Shown: positions 8,475 to 17,292 of the stretch, in pieces
Layout of the letters: each line of letters opens with the position of its first letter
Position numbering within the stretch: position 1 is the stretch's first letter
Assembly (NCBI GenBank): GCA_944321885.1
Contig: CALUNB010000023.1
Coordinates: 1-40,912, forward strand
Direction: 5' to 3'
DNA from: an uncultured Bacteroidales bacterium
GTDB lineage: Bacteria > Bacteroidota > Bacteroidia > Bacteroidales > P3
DNA: 40,912 nucleotides
Notes under the pieces: model-generated
The model's input: only the letters and a program-made list of their open reading frames with translations
What the model was told of the DNA's origin: nothing
Databases searched by the model: none
Program-made: the position numbers and the translations under genes

Positions 8475-10034
8475 ATGGACTATATAATCCGGTTTTTCTG
8501 CCATGCGCCCCAGGAAACCTTCTTGTTCACGAGCCTGGATTTCTGGATTTTCCTCGCCTTCTGCTTGGCAGGCTTCAGCCTTTGCTACAAGAACCGCCAA
8601 GCCCGGAACAATTTCCTGCTGGTTTGCAGCTTGTTCTTTTACTACAAAGTCTGCGGCCTGTTCATCCTCGCCCTGCTGCTGTCCGTCCTGCTCAACTACG
8701 GCATCGGCCTTGCGATGGAAACGGCCTCGCCCCGGGGAAAAACGCGGGGCCTGGTCATCGGTATCATAGCCAACTTGCTCATCCTGTTCTTTGGCAAATA
8801 CGGTCCTTCTTTCATCCAAAACTTGGATAACCCGTCCGCCTCCGGCTTGCTTTCCTTGGATTATTTTTCACCCCAGGGGTTCCAAGCGGCGGCAAATGCC
8901 GGTCCCCTGCCGCTCCTGCAACACAGCATCCCGGCCCTGAGCCTTTCCTTCCTGACACTCCAAGCCCTCAGCTACCTTATCGACCTCAAACGAGGCAATG
9001 CCTTGGCCTTCAAACATCCCGGAGACTTCGGCCTTTACCTCGCCTTTTTTCCCCGCCTCGTGGCAGGTCCCTTGCTCCGCGCCCGGGAAACCAAGACCTT
9101 GCTCCAGCAACACTACCTGCTCGGCACCCGGGAATTTTCCACTGCCTTGTTTTTGATTCTCTGCGGATTAATCAAAAAGCTCGTCTTCGCGGACACACTG
9201 GCTTGGCATTTTCCCGAAGCCAGTTTTTCCGCAGCGGAAACAAGCAACAGCCTTGAAAAATGGGTCGAACTCTACGCTTTCATCCTGCGCGTCTATATGG
9301 ATTTCTCGGGTTATGCCGACATGGCAGCCGGTTTGGCAGCCTTGTTCGGCTTCCCGCTGCCCCGCAGCTTCCGTGCCCCCTACAAAGCGGTGAATTCCGG
9401 GGCGTTCTGGAGATCCTGGTTCGTTTCGCTTTCCGAATGGTTCCGCGATTACATTTACATTCCTTTGGGGGGAAACCGACAAGGGAAATGGCGCCAAGGA
9501 CTCGCCCTGTGCTGCACCTTCTTCTTGGCTGCACTCTGGTGGGGTGGCGGATGGGGCGTACTGCTGTGGGGCGTACTTTGGGGCTTGCTGGCAAGCCTTG
9601 AAAAACTAAGCGGATGGGACAAGCTGACGAAACGTCCGGTCAAGCCAGGCGCCATGCCAAGCAAGCTTGAACACGGCCGAGGTGGAGGAAATCCGGCGAA
9701 AGCCCGTTTTTTTTGGCAAGCCACAGGATGGATCCTCACTTTCCATAGCATCGGATTGGCTTGGATCCTGTTCCGCATGCCCGACCTCCAAAGTGCGGCA
9801 GACTTCTTCTTCGGCCTGTTCGAACCCATGGACGGGCAAGCCTTACCGGCCCTCGCCGGAGAACACGGCAACTGCATCGTCTTGATGCTGATTGGTTTCG
9901 CAGGAATCCTCCTCCCCAAGGAATCGCAAAAGAACTGGATGGCACGGCGTTTCAGCCAAAGCCCGCTCTGGTTCCAGTTCCTGCTTGTCCTCCTTGCGGC
10001 GGCCCTGCTCCTGCTGTTCCCGGACTGGATTTAA
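8475..10034 (+). CDS. MBOAT-family (AlgI/DltB-like) membrane protein with catalytic histidines replaced
   Basis: This 519-residue polytopic membrane protein has the AlgI/DltB/PatA layout: hydrophobic helices throughout, FFPRLVAGPL (191-200), YMDFSGYADMAAGLA, and the signature FW-x4-SLSEWFRDYIYIPLGGNR (311-335). MBOAT acyltransferases move acyl groups across the membrane onto exported glycans or peptidoglycan. Here the usual FWRRWH motif reads FWRSWF (His to Phe316), the LWHG motif reads LWWG (His to Trp356), and the later HG reads WG (Trp369). All three conserved histidines are therefore gone while the surrounding motif is preserved. The ATG at 8475 is preferred over a TTG two codons upstream. 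It starts 12 bases after the SGNH-like gene. Its stop codon overlaps the end of the convergent T9SS gene by 4 bases. Confidence 0.85.
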   Translation: MDYIIRFFCHAPQETFLFTSLDFWIFLAFCLAGFSLCYKNRQARNNFLLVCSLFFYYKVCGLFILALLLSVLLNYGIGLAMETASPRGKTRGLVIGIIANLLILFFGKYGPSFIQNLDNPSASGLLSLDYFSPQGFQAAANAGPLPLLQHSIPALSLSFLTLQALSYLIDLKRGNALAFKHPGDFGLYLAFFPRLVAGPLLRARETKTLLQQHYLLGTREFSTALFLILCGLIKKLVFADTLAWHFPEASFSAAETSNSLEKWVELYAFILRVYMDFSGYADMAAGLAALFGFPLPRSFRAPYKAVNSGAFWRSWFVSLSEWFRDYIYIPLGGNRQGKWRQGLALCCTFFLAALWWGGGWGVLLWGVLWGLLASLEKLSGWDKLTKRPVKPGAMPSKLEHGRGGGNPAKARFFWQATGWILTFHSIGLAWILFRMPDLQSAADFFFGLFEPMDGQALPALAGEHGNCIVLMLIGFAGILLPKESQKNWMARRFSQSPLWFQFLLVLLAAALLLLFPDWI

Positions 10035-12616
10035 CGCAGAATCGTGACCGAACCCGACTGTACTTTCTTGAACACCCGGCCTTCCGCCCGGGCTTCGAAC
10101 TCCGCCAGATAGTAATAAACCCCGTCGGGGCAAGCCGCCCCCCTGTTATTGATCCGGCCGTTCCACTCGAATCCAGGGTCATCGGAAGTAAAGACGGTGA
10201 CCCCCCAGCGGTTGACGACCTTCAAGGAAAATTTCTCGATATAAAGCGGGTCGATAGCCGTCCAGGTCTCGTTCCATTGATCCCCGTTAGGGGTGAACAC
10301 ATCCGGTAAGTTGAACGAAAAGCAATTCCAATTATCCACGAACACCTCGTTGCTCGCCTCGCCTGGCACATCCGAAGCGTTCACCCCCACGACCCGGTAC
10401 CAGCAGAACAAGGACCCCGGCTCCGTATCCTCATACTCTTTTTCCTCCAAGGTCGCCAACAAGACATATTCATCGTCCGAAGCCTGTTTCCGGTAAAGCT
10501 CGTAATAGGCCACCGAGGCCTCGCATTCTTCGCGTTCCACACTCCCGAAAGCCGTATCTGACTGTCCGGTAAAAATCGAAAGGCTGTCGAAATCCCAGAC
10601 CAAGGTGCTGGACAAGGGCTGGCAGGAAGAAGCCGCCAAAGCCAGATAAGGCTGGCAAGGCAAACCCTCTTCCGCCCATCCCCGGGCCATGTTCGAATTG
10701 TTGTACAGGGTATCCGGCAAAGTTCGGGTAAAATAACTCCCCACGGACCGGACATAGTAAAGGTACTCCTTGCCCGTTTCCACATCCTGGTCATCGTAAA
10801 CCGTTTCCTTCGTGGAAGCCAACAGGCGGAAATCCCCTACCGAGTCCTCGAAACGGTAAATATCGTAACGTGTATTGATCCAAGGTTGGGTCGATTCCCA
10901 TCGCAAACGAATCCGGGCAGTGCGGTTTTCCACTTCCAAGCGCGGCGTCGAGGCCGGGGAACTCCAAGAAGAATCCAAGACAACCTGGTAACAATAAGCA
11001 TGCTGCAACGTATTCAAAGCCGAATCCACGTAAGTGCAACTGTCGGCGAAAGGGAAGCTTGCCCTGAGGCTCAGGCTGTCAGGATCGATACCCGAATAAA
11101 GATGGTACATCCCCGCCGGAAGGCTCGTATCCCGGTCCGAAGGCGCCCTCCAAGCCACCGAAACGCGTCCTTGCAAGGAATCGGTTGACACCACGCTCGC
11201 CCGGGTCAACAAAGGGGAGGTATTGCGCAATTGCAGGCAAAGAGCATCCGACTGCCGGCTCCCGTCCCCGTCCGCAAACCGGCTCACGACCCGGTAACAA
11301 TATTCCCGGCCCTGCTCCACATCGGTATCGGAATAAGATGAATCCGACAAAGGCAACGAGGCAAGCAGACGGTAAGCGGTATCCCCTATGCCGGTCTGGC
11401 AGGAATCATAAACCGCCTCTTCGCCATAGAAATCCCGGCGGTACAAATCATATCCGCTGGCGTGCGGACTGGGGGCAGTGGTCCAGGACAAAGAAAAACC
11501 TTCTTCCCGGACATCCGGTTCCTTGAAATGGACAGATGGAGCCATTACCTTGACATCCACCACCTTCACCGAGCTCAAGGAAGGGTCGCCGTCATCCTCG
11601 GCCCGCAGGTACAAAACATAATCCTGCAAGCGCGAATCTGCCAATCCCGTGTTCCAATAAACCATATAAACGGAAGAATCCAAGCCTTCATGAACCGGCA
11701 TGATACCCGCCCGGTTCCCGCCCTGGGTTATTTCGCCCGAAAGTTCCAAGGAAAGCGCGTTACGTCCGTTGTCAAAAACCCGGACAGGAAACATCATCGT
11801 CTGCCCTGCCTCCACGCAATAATGCCCTTCACATTCGATATAGGGCGGTTCATTGTCGCATGCCCTCACGATAATCTGCATGTCGCGTGTCACCTCCCCG
11901 ATCTTGATTTGGTTCCTCCATTCCTCGATCAAGATCGCGGCATTGTACTCTCCTTGGGCCATGGGGGCATCCCAAACCAAGGTCCCGCTTACGGGATCCA
12001 CAAAAATCGTGTCGCTGGCGGCAGGATAGGTATAACCCGGAATTTCTTCCCCGTATTGTCCCCGGCATGGAATCAGGCGGTAGGAAAGGCTGTCCCCGTC
12101 CGGATCGTAAGCCCCCGGATTATGCTCGTAACGACGGCCGAGGCAAGCCTGGTCGTCTACCGGGCTGCGTGTCGTGACCGGACTGTCGTTCCCACTTCCC
12201 AACCACGGGCTTATCGTGATAGTGGTAGAAATATACATATAGGTCAACACGCTGTTGGGTACGTTCACGACTCCCGAGTTACGGTTGGGGTCCTCCATGT
12301 AAAGGGTATAGGACCCCGGCCCTGCATAGGTATGGGTCCCTTCATAATAGTTAAGCTTGGTATTGTTGTCGAGCTCCTCGGTCCGCGAACGCTCCAGGAT
12401 GGTCGTGTTCCCGTCTCCCCAAGCGATTTCCAGCAAGGGACGGTCCACATCGGACAAAGTATAAGTATAGGTGTAGAGCTTGGCCCGGTAAGTATAACCG
12501 GACACATGTTCCACAATCAATTCGGCGGCTTTCTGGTGGGTAGCATGCAGGCAGGGAAACAATCCTGCAAGGAGAAGGCAGACTATGACAGCCCGATGAA
12601 AAGCGGTTCGTATCAT
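10031..12616 (-). CDS. Secreted T9SS cargo with fibronectin-like domains and type B (CHU_C) sorting domain
   Basis: This 861-residue exported protein has a signal peptide (MIRTAFHRAVIVCLLLAGLF, cut near HAT). The N-terminal half holds a PKD-like region (THTYAGPGSYTLYMEDPN) and cadherin/Ig-like stretches (AYDPDGDSLSYRL). Three or four fibronectin type III-like modules follow, each with a YDLYRR- or YDIYRF-type strand and a repeated xYCYRVV strand. The last 95 residues (FNLPDVFTPNGDQWNETW, VVNRWGVTVF, PDGVYYYLAEF) are the gliding-motility-associated C-terminal domain that directs type IX secretion. Its ligand is unknown. The long multidomain layout suggests a surface adhesin or structural protein. 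It is convergent with the MBOAT gene, overlapping it by 4 bases, and follows queE on the minus strand. Confidence 0.88.
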   Translation of the reverse strand: MIRTAFHRAVIVCLLLAGLFPCLHATHQKAAELIVEHVSGYTYRAKLYTYTYTLSDVDRPLLEIAWGDGNTTILERSRTEELDNNTKLNYYEGTHTYAGPGSYTLYMEDPNRNSGVVNVPNSVLTYMYISTTITISPWLGSGNDSPVTTRSPVDDQACLGRRYEHNPGAYDPDGDSLSYRLIPCRGQYGEEIPGYTYPAASDTIFVDPVSGTLVWDAPMAQGEYNAAILIEEWRNQIKIGEVTRDMQIIVRACDNEPPYIECEGHYCVEAGQTMMFPVRVFDNGRNALSLELSGEITQGGNRAGIMPVHEGLDSSVYMVYWNTGLADSRLQDYVLYLRAEDDGDPSLSSVKVVDVKVMAPSVHFKEPDVREEGFSLSWTTAPSPHASGYDLYRRDFYGEEAVYDSCQTGIGDTAYRLLASLPLSDSSYSDTDVEQGREYCYRVVSRFADGDGSRQSDALCLQLRNTSPLLTRASVVSTDSLQGRVSVAWRAPSDRDTSLPAGMYHLYSGIDPDSLSLRASFPFADSCTYVDSALNTLQHAYCYQVVLDSSWSSPASTPRLEVENRTARIRLRWESTQPWINTRYDIYRFEDSVGDFRLLASTKETVYDDQDVETGKEYLYYVRSVGSYFTRTLPDTLYNNSNMARGWAEEGLPCQPYLALAASSCQPLSSTLVWDFDSLSIFTGQSDTAFGSVEREECEASVAYYELYRKQASDDEYVLLATLEEKEYEDTEPGSLFCWYRVVGVNASDVPGEASNEVFVDNWNCFSFNLPDVFTPNGDQWNETWTAIDPLYIEKFSLKVVNRWGVTVFTSDDPGFEWNGRINNRGAACPDGVYYYLAEFEARAEGRVFKKVQSGSVTILR

Positions 12617-12667
12617 GGGGCGAATTTAGCAAAAAAAAGAAATGCGGTCCTATTTTGTTTGCCCGGG

Positions 12668-13267
12668 TCAACGGATACCCATGAATTTGTGGGTCTGCAA
12701 GGAAAGCCTCCAGCGCGGATGCGCCAGGATATATTCCGTGACCCGGGGCAAAAAGCTGCCGGATACACCCCATTCCGGCTGCAAAAGGCAAACACATTGC
12801 GGTCCCGCCTTGCCGGCCTCTTCCTCGGCAAACCCGAAATCGGACTCTTCCGACACCACCACCTTCAGTTCATGGGCCGAAGGATAATATTCCGGCCAGA
12901 CAGGAACCCCCCTCTTGGGTGAAAGGCAAATCCAATCCCATTGCCCCGACAAAGGTTCCGAACCGGATGTTTCCAACCACAAGGCGAAACCCGCTTCCCG
13001 GAAAACACGGCAAAACGCATCCAAATCATGCAACATCGGTTCGCCCCCCGTAACCACACAGGTTTTCACGCCGGAAGCCAGTGCGGCAGCCTTCAATTCC
13101 TCAATCCGCATCAAAGGGAAACCCTCCTCCTGCCAAGATTCCTTGGTGTCGCAGAAGGGACAGGCATTCCGGCATCCGGCCAGACGGATGAAATAGGCCG
13201 GCCAACCGCTATGGCAACCTTCCCCTTGCAGGGAATAAAACGTCTCCACCACCGGCAAAAGCGACAT
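12668..13267 (-). CDS. queE: 7-carboxy-7-deazaguanine synthase (radical SAM)
   Basis: This 199-residue enzyme converts 6-carboxytetrahydropterin to 7-carboxy-7-deazaguanine in queuosine (preQ0) synthesis. The N-terminal FYSLQGEG motif, the radical SAM cysteine motif CRNACPFC (CX3CX2C) and the glycine-rich TGGEPML motif are all present, and the C-terminal SLQTHKFMGIR segment is typical of QueE. The ATG at 13267 gives an N-terminus of usual length; ATG 13297 and TTG 13321 are in frame and possible. The TTG version would overlap the DUF5723 gene stop. No other queuosine genes are in the window, so its position after two envelope genes looks incidental. Confidence 0.93.
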   Translation of the reverse strand: MSLLPVVETFYSLQGEGCHSGWPAYFIRLAGCRNACPFCDTKESWQEEGFPLMRIEELKAAALASGVKTCVVTGGEPMLHDLDAFCRVFREAGFALWLETSGSEPLSGQWDWICLSPKRGVPVWPEYYPSAHELKVVVSEESDFGFAEEEAGKAGPQCVCLLQPEWGVSGSFLPRVTEYILAHPRWRLSLQTHKFMGIR

Positions 13268-13317
13268 GCCCGCCTCCTTCCTTTGCAAACTTTCCATACC
13301 CGAAGTCAAAAGATTCT

Positions 13318-14844
13318 TCAATCCTGCTCTTTTTCAAGCTCGGCGGCCTTGCCGGCCTGGCGGGCTTGCTTGCGCAACATCACCTTGTTGGGATGGTTCT
13401 CCGGATCCTTGAAACTGTACGGGAACACGTTCACGTCGCGGGGATCCTTCTCTTGGGTGTAAGCCCGGTTTCTCCCCAAGGGGATAGTCAAGCCGAGCTG
13501 GAAGTTGGCATGGGCGTTTTTCAAAGGAATGAACTGGGGACTGACTTGCAAAGGCGTGTAGTTGGAAGCCAGGAATATGTTCAACCCGTTGCTGGGCGTG
13601 ATGTTCAAGGCCCAACCTATCCCGTTCCTCCCACCCAGGAAAGAATAAGCCACGGAAAGGGAAAACCAACGTGCAGGACGTATGTTGGCAATGAGCGACA
13701 ATTCGCTTTCCGTATAGGCGCGGTAAAAGGTGGTCGAACTCAAAAGCCCTACGCTGAAACGGTTACCCCAAAAACCATATTCGACACCGGCATTCAAAAT
13801 CGTGTTGATCCGCCGGGTCAACCCCCTCTCGACGGGAGTCTCGTCAAAATCCACCATCTCCTGCAAGTCCGACATGAGGCCATCCACCTCCGCATCCACA
13901 TCCATATCCGTGCCCAAATTGTCGAACCCGTCGAAAACGACTTCTCCGGAAGCCGTGTATTGGGAAATATCGCCCTGCTTATAGGAAATGAACCCCAAGT
14001 CATTCAAAGCCAATGAAAAACGCAATCCCTTCAAGAAATTCGGACGATATTCAGCCCCCAAATCCAAGGCAGCCCCGTAACCCGACGGCGCAATAGCCCC
14101 GAAATCAAAGGATGGGAAACGGGCATCCTCCGGTATCTCGCTGGCCAACAGACGGCCGAACACCCTCAAATCGGCATTGCTCTGAATCCGCCAAGCCTCA
14201 TCGCCCAAGGAAATATCCATCCGGTCCACCATCAATTCGGCTTCGGCGACCCCGACCAGGAACTTGAACCGTCCCCCCACGGTAATTTCCTCGGTTATGG
14301 GACGGGCATATCCCACTCCGACTTCCAAATACGCCTTCGCCACCGCTTCCAGGTTTTCTATCGTGTATTGGCTCGGATTCGCATACATCTCGTTCTTGGC
14401 AAATTCAAACAACTCGTAGGGCAAGGCGGCCTGCACGCTGGCCCGCAAACCCACATGCACGCTCCAGAAAGCCTTTCCCCAAAACCAACCCGTTGACAAG
14501 ATATTGGTATTCAAATCAAAACCTATCTTATTGCGTTTCTTGATATGGGACAAGAATTCCTCCGAAGACACCTCCGGATGCATGAAGGTTGCCAATTCCC
14601 CGTTTTCCAAAGGATAAAGCAAATCGGCAATTCCCAAGTTGCTGCCCACATTCAAGTTTATCAAACCGGCCACCGGAACTCCCACATAACCCCATTGCGG
14701 CACGAAAGCCGGATTCAACAAATTACGGTAGGCATAACCCGGTTGAAAATACTCCACCCCTGCCACTGGTAACTGGGCCGTCAGCACGCTTTTCCCCGAA
14801 AGCAAAAGGCCTAAAGCCAAACTTGCAATTGCTATTTTTTTCAT
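13318..14844 (-). CDS. DUF5723-type outer-membrane beta-barrel protein
   Basis: This 508-residue protein has a signal peptide (MKKIAIASLALGLLLSG, cut near LTAQ). Many alternating hydrophobic/polar strands follow, with aromatic residues at strand ends, for example FSVGLLSSTTFYRAY and WFSLSVAYSFLGGRNG. The YRNLLNPAFVP and GVPVAGLINLNVGSN segments near the N-terminus fit the Bacteroidota DUF5723 family, a predicted outer-membrane barrel of unknown function. A lysine/glutamate-rich tail follows the last strand, which is unusual for a barrel that ends in the membrane and may be periplasmic. It is preceded by the large lipoprotein gene (27-base gap), and the two are probably co-expressed. Confidence 0.72.
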   Translation of the reverse strand: MKKIAIASLALGLLLSGKSVLTAQLPVAGVEYFQPGYAYRNLLNPAFVPQWGYVGVPVAGLINLNVGSNLGIADLLYPLENGELATFMHPEVSSEEFLSHIKKRNKIGFDLNTNILSTGWFWGKAFWSVHVGLRASVQAALPYELFEFAKNEMYANPSQYTIENLEAVAKAYLEVGVGYARPITEEITVGGRFKFLVGVAEAELMVDRMDISLGDEAWRIQSNADLRVFGRLLASEIPEDARFPSFDFGAIAPSGYGAALDLGAEYRPNFLKGLRFSLALNDLGFISYKQGDISQYTASGEVVFDGFDNLGTDMDVDAEVDGLMSDLQEMVDFDETPVERGLTRRINTILNAGVEYGFWGNRFSVGLLSSTTFYRAYTESELSLIANIRPARWFSLSVAYSFLGGRNGIGWALNITPSNGLNIFLASNYTPLQVSPQFIPLKNAHANFQLGLTIPLGRNRAYTQEKDPRDVNVFPYSFKDPENHPNKVMLRKQARQAGKAAELEKEQD

Positions 14845-14871
14845 GGCTCGATCTTATTCGTCAGTTCCTGT

Positions 14872-16560
14872 TTACTCGTTCAAATCCACCACGATTCCTC
14901 CTGTCTTCCTCAACTTGAGTTCGGCCCGGAAAGAAGAATTTTCCTTGATGGCCTTTCCCTCCAAACCCTGGTTCGTCGAAGCCTCGCAATGCACGGCCAA
15001 AGCGGCAATGGAGGATTGATCCAGAATGCCGTCCGGATCGGCGAAACGGAACTCGACAGACGAAGAGGTTTCACCCTCTTGGGCAGAGGTAATCAACTGG
15101 GGGCCACTGGTTTGAAGTTCCAACAAGCGATTGTCGGCATCCAAGGCCTGGATTTCCATCGTGAATTCCAAGGGATAACTATTGTGGATATCCCCGTAAA
15201 TAACCAATTCACCATCGGTCATATAGGAAGACAAACCGGAAGGAAGGCCGCTCAAAGTATCGGAGAACGCAATAAAAAGGTTGTCACCGAAGACCAAGGG
15301 AATTTCCGGCTCAACGGCAGCATCGAGCTGGTAAGTCTCCCCGAAAGAGTAGACATACGCCCGGCTCGTATCAGGCGCCGCGCTGACGGCCACTTGAATC
15401 CGGTCGGGCAGCTGCCGCAGCATGGCAACCACGTCCGCCTGCACGAAATCGTAGCCCTCAGGCAAATCAGCCGGTTCAGCATCCCCGATATAATACCAAT
15501 TCCCGTTCGAACCTTGGAGCGAGGAAGCAGGGATTTCCAATTCCAAAACCTGGCGCATCCCCTCGTCCGGCACGTTCCCGTTCACCGGCACAATATCCAC
15601 GTTCGCATTCAAACTGAACTCGATATTGCTTTGCAGGTTCAAGGTCAGATAAGGACCGATGAAGTCCAAGGAAGTCCCTTCCGCCCGCAAGGCACCCGGC
15701 ACGTCGCCGAAACCCGCTTCGATTTCCAAAGGATCAACCCTGGGATTGAGGATTCCTTCCACCTGCTCGGGGTAGATGGAGCGGACCGCACAGGAAATTT
15801 CCACTTCCAGCCCTTCCGAGGGCAAGGGAAGGGTCTCGTCCAACTGGAAAGCCCCCGTCATCGCCACTTCCGAGACAAAATGCATGGAATGGTTTTCCAC
15901 CGGATAGGCATCCACCAGGATTTCATGCAAGGGCAAGGTCTGCACATAGCCTGAAGACGTATTGAACGCATCCACGTGAATCACGTCGCCGGTCCCTTCC
16001 GGAAAAATGAAAACCGAAGGCAAAGTGATGTCCAATGCAGGCGTAATCCGGCTCAAATCCCAGCCTTCGGGCAAGGACGGGAAAGTAATGGAGAGTTCAA
16101 AATAAGTCCGTTCATCGAAAACCAGACGGTTCAAATCAATGACACTCCCGGGCAAGTCGGCGAACAAGAAATCCAAGCCGAAAGTGGCTCCGACAGGAGC
16201 GGAAGCCTTGGCCGCCATTCCCAAGGGAAAAATCGTATCGCTCACCACATCCTCAATCTGCAAGGATGAAGGGTCAATGGATTCTATATCCACCCCCATC
16301 TCCTGCAAATCGGGACGAAGCACGTAAACCCCGGCATCGTTCAACACCAACAAGGAAGACAATTCGCTATTTCCCAACAACTCCTTGATGGTGAAATCCG
16401 TGGTCGACCCCAAAGGCAGATACAGGCTGTCGCCGCCTACCCGCATCTCCATATTCAAGCCACCCTTCAAATCATATGCCTCGTCCGTACAAGAAAGGAA
16501 AGCGACCGCCGCAGCCAGGCAGCAGCCTGCCAGCAATGCGCGAAAACTAAATTTTCCCAT
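14872..16560 (-). CDS. Large lipoprotein of unknown function
   Basis: This 562-residue protein begins with a lipoprotein signal: a hydrophobic stretch ending in FLSC, so Cys24 is the predicted acylated residue, followed by TDEAYD. I do not recognise a named domain. The body is rich in beta-strand-like segments, with several phrases built as LPxxLPEG(W/Y)D (FPSLPEGWDLSRI, ADLPEGYDFVQADV) and repeated SYPLEF/AYPVENH strands, suggesting tandem all-beta domains. A PDLQEMGVDIESIDPSSLQI segment near residue 90 is distinctive. Placed directly upstream of the DUF5723 barrel gene, it may form an outer-membrane complex with it. Promoter and upstream terminator are at 16748-16796. Its leader is about 180 bases long. 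Confidence 0.75.
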   Translation of the reverse strand: MGKFSFRALLAGCCLAAAVAFLSCTDEAYDLKGGLNMEMRVGGDSLYLPLGSTTDFTIKELLGNSELSSLLVLNDAGVYVLRPDLQEMGVDIESIDPSSLQIEDVVSDTIFPLGMAAKASAPVGATFGLDFLFADLPGSVIDLNRLVFDERTYFELSITFPSLPEGWDLSRITPALDITLPSVFIFPEGTGDVIHVDAFNTSSGYVQTLPLHEILVDAYPVENHSMHFVSEVAMTGAFQLDETLPLPSEGLEVEISCAVRSIYPEQVEGILNPRVDPLEIEAGFGDVPGALRAEGTSLDFIGPYLTLNLQSNIEFSLNANVDIVPVNGNVPDEGMRQVLELEIPASSLQGSNGNWYYIGDAEPADLPEGYDFVQADVVAMLRQLPDRIQVAVSAAPDTSRAYVYSFGETYQLDAAVEPEIPLVFGDNLFIAFSDTLSGLPSGLSSYMTDGELVIYGDIHNSYPLEFTMEIQALDADNRLLELQTSGPQLITSAQEGETSSSVEFRFADPDGILDQSSIAALAVHCEASTNQGLEGKAIKENSSFRAELKLRKTGGIVVDLNE

Positions 16561-16747
16561 TTTATCGAATTCTTTTTTGAATATTGTCTCAAATGGAACC
16601 TGGAAAGGTCATCGCGGAAATTCCTGCGGACTGGAAACAGGAACACTCGCAAGATAATGCCGTGCAGGACCGTACTCCGGGAAAAGCCCTCGATCCTGAA
16701 GCGACATGACTTCCGGCAATGAGCGGGAGGAAGAAAGGAACCAGCGG

Positions 16748-16755
16748 CAAAAGTA
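16748..16755 (-). promoter_or_regulatory. -7 box for the lipoprotein-DUF5723 unit
   Basis: TACTTTTG on the minus strand matches TAnnTTTG. It begins two bases beyond the T-run of the rplS terminator, so termination of the ribosomal unit and initiation of the next unit are packed into under 50 bases. The predicted leader to the lipoprotein ATG is about 180 bases. Confidence 0.45.
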
Positions 16756-16756
16756 A

Positions 16757-16796
16757 TAAAAAAAGTGGCTTCCAAGCATATGGAGGCCACTTTTTA
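16757..16796 (-). terminator. Intrinsic terminator after rplS
   Basis: On the minus strand GTGGCCTCC and GGAAGCCAC pair (9 positions, one C-A mismatch) around a short ATATGCTT-type loop. Seven T residues follow, and A-rich sequence lies on the 5' side, so it could also work in the other direction. It lies about 80 bases after the rplS stop. Confidence 0.75.
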
Positions 16797-16873
16797 CAAG
16801 AAAACAAGAAAATCTTGATAATTCCGGAACAAATCCGCAACGGAGCACTTCCGCTGCCCTTTGCCATCCGCCC

Positions 16874-17227
16874 TTAGAAACGACGTTCTTTGATACGGGC
16901 TTTCTTGCCGGTAAGTTTACGCAGGTAGAAAATACGGGCGCGGCGCACCACCCCGCGTTTGTTCACTTCCACCTTTTCGATGAAGGGCGAATTTACCGGG
17001 AAAATCCTTTCGACCCCGATATTGCCCGACATCTTCCGCACCGTGAAAGTAGCCGTGGTACCGCTCCCGCAACGCTGGAGGACCACGCCTTGGAACTGCT
17101 GGATACGTTCCTTGTTACCTTCCTTGATTTTGTAACTTACGGTTATGGTGTCGCCAGCCTTGAAAGCAGGCAGTTCGTTGCATTTTGTCAGTGTATCAAC
17201 AAATTGCATTAATGCCGGTTTGCTCAT
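16874..17227 (-). CDS. rplS: 50S ribosomal protein L19
   Basis: 117 residues, the normal length. It sits at the 30S-50S interface. The [23 protein letters not shown] and [20 protein letters not shown] segments identify it. In many bacteria rplS follows trmD; here it follows rplT after a 65-base gap. That gap contains a small CGGGA/TCCCG hairpin (17272-17287) but no clear promoter. It is therefore probably read from the thrS-infC-rpmI-rplT transcript. A strong terminator follows. Confidence 0.97.
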   Translation of the reverse strand: MSKPALMQFVDTLTKCNELPAFKAGDTITVSYKIKEGNKERIQQFQGVVLQRCGSGTTATFTVRKMSGNIGVERIFPVNSPFIEKVEVNKRGVVRRARIFYLRKLTGKKARIKERRF

Positions 17228-17292
17228 GGTAACTCTATTGTTTTTATATTTGCTAATCCGTTAATTTTCTCCGGGATATACTTCCCGCTCCC

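Noticed and set aside
16609..16707. A 32-codon frame (start ATG at 16707, minus strand) in the leader of the lipoprotein gene
   Set aside because: It has no family likeness and no start signal. It could be a leader peptide, but nothing in the sequence supports that.
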